Assembly: GCF_958979055.1 (NCBI RefSeq)
Contig: NC_084889.1
Coordinates: 5,720,761 to 5,784,760 of the forward strand
Direction of reading: 5' to 3'
Origin: Alnus glutinosa
Lineage: Eukaryota > Streptophyta > Magnoliopsida > Fagales > Betulaceae
Length of the DNA stretch: 64,000 bases
Below the pieces are notes generated by a model that did no database searches, was not told the DNA's origin, and worked only from the letters and a program-made list of their open reading frames with translations. Numbering within the stretch: the first letter of the stretch is position 1; each line of letters starts with the position of its first letter. Of this stretch, positions 11,893-22,500 are shown piece after piece. A program made the position numbers and the translations under genes.

Positions 11893-12925
11893 GAATTTGA
11901 TGTTGCTATTAGAGATAATTTCTTTATTGGTGCAATTGTAGGTTATAATTCCAAAGGATCCATTATGTTTACTAGCATCGTAGTCTTTCCCTTGCAATCC
12001 GACCTTAGGAGTAGGGGTGTGCATGGGGCGGGGTGGGGCAAGTTTCCGCCTTTTTTGGCCCCGCCCCGCACCTTTGCGGGTTGAAAATTTTCAACCTGCA
12101 AACCGCACTTGATAAAGACTAACCGTGCGGGGCGTATCACTGCAGGGCGGGTTCGCGCGGGGTGGGGCGGGTATTTTGAGTGGCATTTACGTAATTTTGA
12201 TTTTATTTTGTAAAAAAATAAAAATTCAAAAAAATATTGGTTTTATAAATAAAAAATTATATTCATATTTCCATTCAAGAACATTTTCTATGGAATTAGT
12301 CTTTTAAACTAAAAGCCCTATTAATTATAAGATAAAATTATAAGAAACATGATTTCTATTTTCTCCCATCAACAAAGCATAATTGAATAAATGTAAAGAA
12401 TAAAAAGTTATAATATTTCACTATTCCGTTTAATCAATTTTCTTGTCTTTTTTAGAAGTAATGAAAAGATTATTTCAAATAACAATACAATAAAAATGTG
12501 TACACTTTAACATCCCATGAAATTGAACCATAAAAATTGTATTTCTCACACAATGAAATGAGCTAGTGGACCCCTTTTTTATTTCTTTATTTCTTTTTTT
12601 CTCTTTTGTGCGGTACGGGGCGGGGCGGGGTGGGGACTCGCATTTTTTAAAAGGCTAAACCCGCAACCCGTCCCGCCCCACATAAATTTCTCAAATTAAG
12701 ACCCTAACCCGCAAAAAAACTTGAAAACCCGGTCCTCTGCGGGGCGGGGTAGGGCGGGTGCTGCGGGGCGGGACGGGGATTGCGGGTTTTGCACACCCCT
12801 ACTTAGGAGAAGCTTCAGCAACTCTTCTAGCAGTGTCTGTAGCCCGTGATCGCCATATTGATAGTATTATCATGAAAAGAGACTCACTGCGACACAAAGA
12901 CCTTATAATAAATTGAAAGATTGCT
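11893..12925 (+). pseudogene. Relic of a retroelement RNase H (RVT_3-like) domain, split by a MITE
   Basis: 11893-12003 reads FDVAIRDNFFIGAIVGYNSK, the first strand region of a plant LINE-type RNase H domain. After the hAT MITE, 12807-12925 reads GEASATLLAVSVARDRHID and a following IIMKRDS, the helix and acidic strand of the same fold. The halves are not in one frame, so the domain was already decayed or has since shifted. It is a fragment; no RT is next to it. Confidence 0.6.
12012..12801. mobile_element. hAT-type MITE with GC-rich subterminal repeats (790 bp)
   Basis: Terminal inverted repeats TAGGGGTGTGCA (12012-12023) and its reverse complement (12790-12801), with a perfect 8-bp target duplication CTTAGGAG at 12004-12011 and 12802-12809. 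Eight-base duplications are typical of hAT elements. Both ends carry dense GGGGCGGGG/GCGGGT repeats while the centre is AT-rich; there is no transposase. The GC-rich ends contrast sharply with the surroundings and could form G-quadruplexes. Confidence 0.9.
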
Positions 12926-13370
12926 CCGTTGAATTCATATACCCTTAGAGGGTTACTTCCTTCAGGATTGCCTCAAAAGTTTATGGAAATGCGAATTTTT
13001 AAGCACGATGTGCCTCTACAACTATATTCTTTGTAGCATTTCCAATAGTATTCTCTTTTACTAGATCTTCCTCTTTTTCTTCTTTCTTTTTTTATTGAGA
13101 GGAACTAGATCTTCCTCTTTATACGGGGGAAAGAATCGTCATTGTAATTTGCACGGTTTGTAACTTTGTATGAAGTTAGAAAATCAAAGGTAAACACGCT
13201 CGCGCTTGGCCACACAATGGGATCACGTCTTTCGCACGTGATGACTACCCCTAACGTGGCGGGACACAAATGCCCTCACCATCTAGGCGAGAGTGAGGCC
13301 TACCACACTGAAGTACTGAACCCATAAACACACCGGGTGCGTTTTTGTAGAATTTTTGTTTGAATAGTAG
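12926..13370. other. Spacer upstream of the RRM gene
   Basis: No gene. The first part is the edge of the RNase H relic; a micro-insertion lies at 13077-13103. From 13195 the sequence becomes more GC-rich and is likely promoter or leader of the RRM gene. Confidence 0.4.
13077..13103 (-). mobile_element. Micro-insertion 1: T-rich 27 nt between 17-bp direct repeats
   Basis: ACTAGATCTTCCTCTTT occurs at 13060-13076 and again at 13104-13120, exactly flanking a 27-nt insert that on the minus strand ends CTCAAT followed by an A-rich tail. The arrangement is that of a retroposon almost entirely 5'-truncated. Confidence 0.7.
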
Positions 13371-13460
13371 TAAGAAGTGATTGAGCTGAAACTCGCCCCC
13401 GAAGAGCGAAAAACAAGAGAGGAGAACAGAGCAGAGAGACTGTGCTTTTGCATTTGCAGC

Positions 13461-13518
13461 TAGGGTTTCCGCCAATCCCTGAGTTCCACGCCAAAGGTCC
13501 TCTCAAAATTTAGGGTTT
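13461..13518 (+). promoter_or_regulatory. Two TAGGGTTT (telo-box) motifs in the leader/promoter of the RRM gene
   Basis: TAGGGTTT at 13461-13468 and 13511-13518, the reverse of the AAACCCTA telo-box found near starts of many plant genes for RNA and translation functions. The AG just before 13582 could close a 5'UTR intron. Role inferred. Confidence 0.5.
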
Positions 13519-13590
13519 TGTTTTGGCTGATTATTTCTTTTTACACTCTCTCTCTATAAATTTGTCTCGCTGAAATTGCAGAAATACGAT

Positions 13591-16500
13591 ATGGCGGATG
13601 GGTACTGGAATCGGCAACAACCACCTCTGCTCCCCTCAGCCGGGCTGGTTAAACGACCTCGTTCTGATTATGGTTCGCCCTTTACTTCATTTGTGCTCTA
13701 TTTCTTATTTTATTAGGTTTTACTACATTTTTGTTTTTTGTTATTTAATACCACCTTCGAGCTTTGGTTGCCACTGCTTATGCGAGAGCTACTCGATTAG
13801 TCTCAGTGTGGATTGTGTTCACTAGTGTGTTATCTTAAAATTAGCTTCTAATTTCTTGGACTGGTCGTGGAACCCTTAAAATATATGAGTAAAGGGGATA
13901 TAATGTTTAATCGCTTTATCATTTTATTTGCAAATTTTTTACTTAATGCGTTTGGGATTGAAGTAAAACTTCTGTGCATTTGTTTACATTGGAGTCGTTA
14001 ACGTGATGCAAAGGCTTCGGTTGATTTTTTCGATCCTCACTGCTAAACCATTTCTTTTCTGTGATTTGTATGCGGTTGGATTGCCAATTAGCATGATTAG
14101 ATGGGTTTAAGCTGTATACGAAGTGATTATACAGCTTTGCAGCATTGTGATCTTGTCATAATCTAACCTTTTGCATCTGTACGTCCTTTGATGTCGTTCA
14201 GTCATTCCTAATGTTAGCATTTGTATTTTTTGGCATCAGAGACTAAACTTCCATTTGCGTGTTCCTTGTTCCTATTCTCCATGTTGTCTAAATAGGCACC
14301 GAATGGATGAGTTCACACCAAATTTGCTCTGCTGATACACTGAAGATTTGAATACCTATTTCTAGAGATCATGAAGTTTATTGACTGGTGAATAATTGAT
14401 TTAGATTTTTTGCAGCATTTATGATAGATAACTCCATATATCAGCTGTCACTTATCAAAAAAGATAACTCCATATATCAGCTGTTAATAATTCCTTTGAA
14501 TATTCAGTTTTTAGATGGTAACTAAAGTAATCTATAAGTTCTGTTGAATAAGGGCTGCCTTCAAGTTCATGTTTTTATTTTTTTGAAGTAATTAAGCTTG
14601 TTGATGTTACCTTTTTTCACCGGTAAATCCCAACACCACAGTTTAGTTTTCTGTCAGGAATTGTCAATCAGTCAATTACAACTCTTGAAGAGTAGATTTT
14701 ATTATGTTTTGGGTGATGAATTTTGCTTCCAAGTATATCCTCTGATTTTTTAAGAAGATAACCAAAATCTATTTTTCTGGATGCCGGGTGTTATCTTTTA
14801 TTTGTTTTGACCTATCCTTACTCCTTTTGGTTTTATCTTTGCACATAATGTTGCGTCTTTCATGCCATATTATGCTTATGCAATGTGTTATATTATGCTT
14901 ATTCATCATGTTTTGGGTGATGAATGTTGTGTCTATAATTTTAGTCTTTCATGCCATTTTTCCTTAAGCTGCGTCTCTGCTTACGCTTCTTATCTTTTTA
15001 TTGAGATGTATTTTGTTTCTCATTTGTCCTTTTGTTTTTTTTTTTTTTCAAAAAAAAAAAATCCCCCTTCGTATGTTTTGGGTGAAAATTTGAGTTAAAC
15101 ACTTATTTTATTTTTTTGGTTAGTTACAGTATGGGAGCAAAATTTAGATGTTAACATTTGACTAGGGAAAGTTTTAACTTAGAACTCAGTGGATGTTATT
15201 AAAGTTTGGTCAAGGCAGGGAGAAGTTTTCCAATGGTTGATAGTTGACTTGTTTGAATTTATTCACATCTTGTCTTTGAAGGTGGTAAGAAATCAGTGAA
15301 TATTGCAAACGAGATCTCAAAGTTACAAGGAGATGGTTTCTGTTGATTGGTGCCTATGAATTCCAATTTATATGGATTGTCAATAAAGCCTCGAGTGTAG
15401 TTAGTTTTCTACTCAAATGTTTTTTAGTAATTGACATGTAGAAATTTTGTTGATGCATATGTATTTATTATGTAATAATTATCCAGTTTCTTTTTTCTTG
15501 TTTTTAATTGATTATTCTTATTCTTGCTTCTACTATTATTATGACTAGTAATACTACAGTTTGGTTTTCAAGTTACAACCTTTAAACATATCTCATTTTA
15601 AACCTAAAATCTGGAATGCATCCAGGTTATGTTAGTTGTTGTCCACTAGGGCATTTCAAGTGTCATAATTTTTTTTGTTTCATCCTACCTAGCTTGTGTA
15701 CTCTTTTGAAGAATATTGATTGACATGCTTCATACTTTGTTCATTGGTAATATATACAATATTAATTGGTTAATAGGGTTTTTATAGTCTTCATGTCAAT
15801 GTTAGCTTATTCAGACTTACCACCAACCTTCTTATTACTAGTCGAGTGGTACTTATTGTTTTCTTCTGTCTCTTATCTTTGTCCTCTAAGATGTCGAAGT
15901 AAAAACTTCAGAATTTTTTCTTGGAAGGACTCTTGTGGCCACCCAGGACACAATAGGTTGATGGTACGATGCACTAACTGTCGAGGAGGGACTAGGGAGG
16001 TCTGTCCAAGTTTTTCGCTATAGGCAGTTGTCAAATAGCCTGCGTGGCAGAAGGGGCGAGTGGCTCAAGGGTGCTAGAAGAGACAAATGTGTTTGTTGTG
16101 ATATGTGAGCCTAGATGGCATGTTTGAGAGAAGAGTTGGACCGTGCGTATGGATGTAAGCCTGGGTCTCACTAGGTTAAGGGTTTAATTTAGCCCAATAG
16201 GGGAAGGTGTGGCGGGGCTGAAGCCTAGCCTAGCTTTGAAGGCCTTGTCTAGTGCTTTTAAACCCAAACCTTTGTTGTTGGGTCAAACAAAAGGCGAGGG
16301 TAGACTCTAAGGGATAGTTCAATCGGCCGAGGACCACGCTTTATAAAGCAGATGATAGTAGTTCGAATTTTTCCTTCCCCCTTCCCTTAGGAAAAACATA
16401 TAAAAAAGGCACGGGTGATAAGGTAAGGCCCGTTAGTGGTCCATGTTAAAAGCACGACCTGGCCCAGGGTCAAACCCACCCTTAAGTGGAACTTGAAATT

Positions 16501-19500
16501 GCGGGCTGGGGTTTGTGCTAACTTGGGGTTGGTCTCGGGTACTGGTGTGGGTTGTGCAGGTGCAAGCCTGGGCTCCATTCGGGCTGATGTACTTCTGAGT
16601 GCTTCGCCATTATGTTCAGTGATGATGGTGTCGGCTATGTTGCCGAAGGTGTTCTATCTAAGGTCTCATCGGAGGACGCTCAATCACAGTCTCTTGTTCA
16701 ATCCCTAAGATTAGATTTCGCTAGCAGTTGGGTAGCGAAGGTCTTTTTTAATGCTAAGTTCCCAGTCATGGCTTCTAATGATGAATCTTGTTGTTTGGCA
16801 AGTTTATCAGGTTTGGACAAGACTTAGATTTTGGCGCAGATTCTATCCCCAATGATAATACTTGTGGGTGGGTGGTTGGTTTGGTGATGGAAAATGAGAC
16901 TTTAGTGTTGGATCCTATTAACGCACATAGTGGGCCTTTTTGTTGATGAGGTAACCCTTTAAATGCTTCTGATTCTGATTGGACAATGGAGTTAAAAGGG
17001 GTAAAAGGATCTCGTTGGGCTTGGATATGTTTCCGTTGTCATCACTTTTTGAGCAACTTCTTGTTTTGGGGGGGGGGGGGGGGGGGGGGGCTATCTTAAT
17101 GTGGGTGAGGAGGTAGGTCACTCAATCTGGGTAAGGAGAGCGGGTTGGTTCCTAGGGAGGAGATGTTAGTTTTTTGGGTGTTAAAGATTCTGCCACTTTC
17201 GTTGGGCTTGATGATGGGAATCATCTACCATGTTCAGAATTGGTTTTATGCTCTTGTGGGGAACCCATTGTTTGGGAGCCTTTGATTTGTTGTCCCCTTG
17301 GTGAGAATGACAATTGTGAGTGTTCAAGGCCAACAACATTAGGTTGGGTCCTGTTGAAGGTGAAAAAATCCGCCATTATGATGGATTATCAAGTGAGTGG
17401 TTTGAAGGGGAGCTCATGGCTTTGTCAACAGTCATTGAAGTGAGTCATAACTGGGAGGAGTTGGTTTCCAACTCCAAATCAGCCAAAAAAGTAGAATTAA
17501 AAAGATTGTCTTCCATTCTCTGAGCAGTTCTTGGATTTTTCATGAAGCCTTGATTGTTATCCTAAAATCTAAGTGAGTTAAATGAGGGTGATAGGTGCCT
17601 TAGAAATTTACTCAGAGAATGGAAGGCATATCTTATTTGTCTTCAGGAAACTATACGGCTTATGTCTTGTAGTATTGTGTGTAGCTTGTGGGGTTGCCGT
17701 CATGTAAATTGGTGTTGTTTAGATTCAAGGGGTCCTTGGTGGTATTTTGCTTATGTGGGATAGGAGGGTGGTGGAAAAAATCGAAGAGTGTGTGGGGGAG
17801 TTTTTTTAAGGTGCTTGTTTTCTTTAGGGCTTTTTTAGAGAATTTGGAGAAGAAAGAGAGGAAATCAAATGGGTAAAAAACTGGAATTCATTAAAAGGAT
17901 AGCATTCGAAAGCTCTAGTCTCCTGGATACAATTTAGCAACTCAGAATTCTTTTTCATATCCATTCTCCTCCTCTAGCTCGCCTTAAGTAGCCGTTGCAT
18001 TCGGTTAGGAAATCTAACAGAATGTACAGCTATGATATTCCTTCTAGAAATCTAAGGAATTACATAAAATGCAATAAGGGAAAAAGATGCTAAACGACAA
18101 GCTAAAAATACTGGAAAAGAAATAACATAGATTCGGATGATGTTCTCCACCAACGTTCTAGACTATTCCTTGCCACGTGTGAATAGATGAGCTGGCTCAG
18201 TGATCCTACCACCATACTCGCCCTCTACCTCTAGCTAGGGCATTCCTCAAGTAACAGACCCATAACAGTTTTCTGTTGCTTGTTCTTTTAGAAATGTCGA
18301 AAATCAATTTTCTTGGGCTTTTGCAAGTGTTTATGGCCCTAATTACGATTGTGATAGAAGGCTTTTATGGGATAAATTAGCTAATTTGCTTAGTTGGCGG
18401 AACTTGCCTTGGTGCATTGGGGGGATTTCATCGTCACTCGTCTACCTAGTGAGAGATGGGTGAAGCTCGTCTCGGCCCAGTTGTGGTAGAGTTCTCAGAT
18501 TTCATTTTTGAGTAGGGACTCATGGATATTTCTCTTATAGGAAGTTCTTTTACGTGGTCAAACAATGGGGACCGTCCCCTTTGGTCTAGAATTGATAGAT
18601 TTCTTATTTCTTCTTATTCGGAAGTCCAGTTTCCTAAAGTGACCTAAAAGAGGTTGACTAGACTGTGCTCAGATCATTTCCCTATCCTTTTCAATTGTGG
18701 AGGGCTTCATGGAGTAAAATCAGAGTGTTTTCTGGATAGGGTGAAATAGTGGTGGACTTATCACTTTCAAGGTTCTTCAAGTTACATTTTGGCTCGCAAA
18801 CTTATGGCATTGAAAGTTTGTTTAAGAGTTTGGAATGAGGTGTTTGGCAATGTAGAGAGAAAGAAAAAGCTTCTTTTGGATGATTTACGGGTTCTTGAGG
18901 GTTTGGAAGAAGAGTGTTAAAAGTGAGGATGAGAAAATGAGGAGGGCTATAGTGATTAATGATTTGGAGAGGATAACTCTTTTGGAGGAGGTGAGTTGGA
19001 GGCAGAAATTGAGGGCATTGTGGTTAAGAGAGGGTGACAAATGCACAAAGTTATTCCATCGAGGGGCCAATTCAAAAAGAAGGATAGTTCCATTGAACAG
19101 TTGGTTAATGGTATAGTTTCTTAAGATCATATTGAGATCAGAGAACACATTGTGCAGTCGACGGTAGCTTGTTTACCGAACGGTTCAGTTGGTGGCCTTG
19201 GTTGGATGACCATGCTTTTCATTCCATTGGAGAGGATGAGGCCATTTGGTTGGAGAGAGCTTTTGAGGAAGATAAGGTCTTTGAGGTGGTGAAAGCCCTA
19301 AACAGTGACAAGTACTCAGGCCTTGACGACTTTACTGTGATTTTTTCCAAGCTTGTTGGGATGTTCTTAAAGTTGATATCATGAATATTTTCCATGATTT
19401 TCATGCCAAAGATGTTTGAAAAAAGCCACAATGCCACTTTTATTGCTCTTATTCCAAAGAAATCAGGGGTCGTTGATATTATGGACTTTCGACCTATTAG

Positions 19501-22500
19501 CTTAATGGGTGGAGTTTACAAAATTATTACCAAAGTTATAGCTAATAGGTTGAAAATAGTAATGGAGAAAATCATTTCCAAGCTTCAAAATGCTTTCATC
19601 AAGGGTAGGCGGATTCTAGACTTTGTTCTCATAGCCAACAAGTACCTTGATAGCAGGATCAGATCCAGGGAACCAGATGTGATGTGTAAGTTGAAGATTG
19701 AAAAGGCTTATAATCATGTCAATTAGGATTTTTTGTTGCATATGCTGAATGGATGTGGTTTTGGGGAGAATTGGTGTAATTGGATAGCATAGTTGTATTT
19801 TTTTGTGCGCTTTTTTGTATTAGTGAACAGCACTCCGATCGGTTTTTTTAGTATTTTTCGTAGTTTGAGATAGGGAAACCTTCGTCTCCCTTGCTATTTG
19901 TTATTGTTAAGGAGGCATTAGGGTTTGGGAATGTTGGTTGCCTTTTACATTTTCCACCTTTTGTTTGCGGGCGACACTTTGATATTATGCGGGGCAAACT
20001 TAGATCATCTTTGTAACTTGCGTTGTTTGTTCTTATGCTTTGAAGCGGTCTCAGGTTTAAAGATAAATTTGGCTAAATTAGAGTTGGTTCCCATTGGCAA
20101 TGTCAATAATGTTGAAGGCCTGGCTAATATTATAGGTTGCAGGGTCTCTTATTTGCCTATGAAATACCTAGGTCTTCCATTGGGAGCTTTGTTTAAGTCT
20201 AAAACCTAAACTTTAATCTGAGGAGCCAGGTGTGCTTTGCAAATTGGACTGAGGAAAAGCTTATAATCATGTTAGTTGGGATTTTCTATTGTAGATGCGA
20301 GGAGGAGCGGTTTTGGGGGAAAATGGTGTCCTTGGATAGCCCATTGTATCTCTTCAGTGCGGTTTTTTTTTTTTGTTTTGGTGAATGTCACTCTCACTGG
20401 TGTTTTTTAGTAGGTCTTGTGGCTTGAGACAGTGGGATCCTTTGTCTCCACTACTGTTTGTCATTGTGATTGAGGCTTTGGGTAAGATGATTTATGCTGC
20501 AGTGAGTGGGGGTTTGTTGTCTGGTATTTTTGGTGGGGATTGGAGACGGTGCTTTTGATATCTCTCATCTTCTGTTTACAGATGCCACTTTAATTTTTTG
20601 TGGATCAGACCTAGACTACCTCTGTCATTTGTAATGCTTGTTCTACTTGGAAAAAAAAAATTGTGATGCTTGTTCTTATGTTTTGAAGTTGTCTCAGGCT
20701 TGAAGATCAATTTGGCTAAGTCAAAGTTGGTTCCTGTAAGTTTGATCAATAACGGAGAAGGTTTGGCTAGAATTTTGGGTTGTAGGGTCTTGTCTTTGCC
20801 TATGAAGTGCCTTGGTCTTCCTTTGGCTGCCTCTTCTAAAGCCAAACCTATTTGGAATGGCATTATTTTTTATTTTTTATTGAGAAGGTGGAATGTTGTT
20901 TGGCTAGTTGGAAGCGGTTGTACTTGTCTAAAGGGGGTAGGATTACTTTAATCAGGAGCATTTTATTTAATTTCCCTACCTACTTGTCTTTGTTTTCCCT
21001 TCCGCCTGGCGTTGCTAGTTGAATTGAGAACTTGCATTGAGATTTTTTGTGGAGAGCTATGGGTGAAGAGACCAAATTCCACTTGGTGAGATGGCCCAAG
21101 GTATGTTCTTCGATCTTTGAGGGGGGTTTGGGGGTTCAAAATTTGCATATGTTCATTCGAGCCCTTTTAAGGAAGTGGTCATGGCGTTACACCTATGAGA
21201 GAAAGGCTCTCTGGAGAAGGGTAGTGGCAGTGAAATATCGTAGTCAGTGGGGTGGGGTGGGCGGTGCTCTAACGAAGTCTTTCATTCTTATGGGGTGGGT
21301 CTGTGGAAGTTCATTAGGAGGGGATGGGAGGAGTTCTCTAGATTTTCTAGATTCAAGTTGGGTGATGGCTCCAAGATTAGATTCTGGCACGACGTGTTGT
21401 GTGAGGAACGGCCCTTTAAGGCAGTGTTTCCAGAGTTGTATAGCATTGCTTGCTTTAGGGATGCGTCCATGGCTGATCATCTTCAGTTCTCTAACGGCTC
21501 TCGTCGGTGGAACATTAATTTTGTTAGACCGGTGCAAAATTTGAAGTTGGAATTCTTTATCTCGTTTTTCAACCGATGGTATTCCATTAAGTTGGTTCAA
21601 GATGGTGCTGACAAGCTTTGTTTGAACCCTTCCATGAAAGGGTTGTTTGATGTAAAATCGTTTTATAATGTCTTGATCCCCCCATGACAATCCCTTCTCA
21701 TAGAGGTTTGTTTGGCAGAGGAAGGTTCCTTTGAGAGTGGCTTTCCTCATTTGGTCTGCCGCTTTAGGTAAGATACTTTCAGTGGACAATTTAAGAAAGC
21801 GAAATATTGTTGTAGTAGATTGGTGCTGCATGTGTAAGAAGTGTGGGGAAACCGTTGACAATCTTTTACTCCATTGTGAGATAGGTAGTGCCTTATAGTA
21901 CTTTATCTTTGGTTTATGCAACTTAGCGGGGGTCATGCCTAGGTGGGTGAGAGATCTACTCGTTTATTGGAGAAGAAAGATTGGTAACTCTCAAAGTGAA
22001 GCTTTGTGGAAGATGATCCTGCTTTGTTTGATGTGGTACATAAGAAATGGCTGGAGCTTTGAAGACAATGAGAGGACAGTGGTGAAACTGAAGGCTTTTA
22101 TTTTTATTTTATTTTTATTTTTTTAATAATACCTTGTTTCAGTGGATAGTTGCTTATGATTGTTTTCACATTTTTAGTTTTCATGACTTTTATGATCTCT
22201 TTTCTTTTTCTGTTTACTCTAGTATACTTCCTGTGTACTTGGGTGCACTAATTGGTTTCTAATGAAATCAATTTACTAATTAAAAAAACCCTTCACTTAA
22301 ATCAAAATACTAATAACGAATTCAAAGGTGGATTGATGTTTTGTTAAAAAAATTCACAAATCCAGATTGGTGGTTGTATCATAAGAAACAAAATCTTTTT
22401 TATTGTTGTATTATTTATCATATTATTGTATTTTATCTCACACACAAATCCAGATTGATTGGTACATTATAAGGGGGGAAAAAAAAAATTATTGTTGTAT

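Larger units (their letters stand above)
15880..22290 (+). mobile_element. Degenerate L1-type LINE assembly in intron 1 (plus strand)
   Basis: Ordered relics of an L1-type element: ORF1-like text (about 16612-17523), endonuclease (about 17580-17800 with LICLQET, resuming 18290-18660 with [12 protein letters not shown]), a linker with [14 protein letters not shown] (about 19018-19065), RT (19250-20945), and the zf-RVT region (21040-22050), ending in ATTAAAAAAA near 22288. Many stops and shifts, so not active. The RT active-site box is damaged: FAGDT at about 19967, and FTDAT in a second copy at about 20575. The 5' edge near 15.9 kb is uncertain. It lies in the sense direction within the RRM gene's intron. 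Confidence 0.8.

Noticed and set aside
16311..16380. Possible tRNA gene
   Set aside because: A- and B-box-like words exist but I could not fold a proper cloverleaf with paired acceptor stem, so only a SINE-like remnant is listed.
17831..18270. Solo LTR inserted in the LINE endonuclease
   Set aside because: TG...CA-like ends can be chosen, but no matching 5-bp duplication was found, so it is left as an unassigned insertion.
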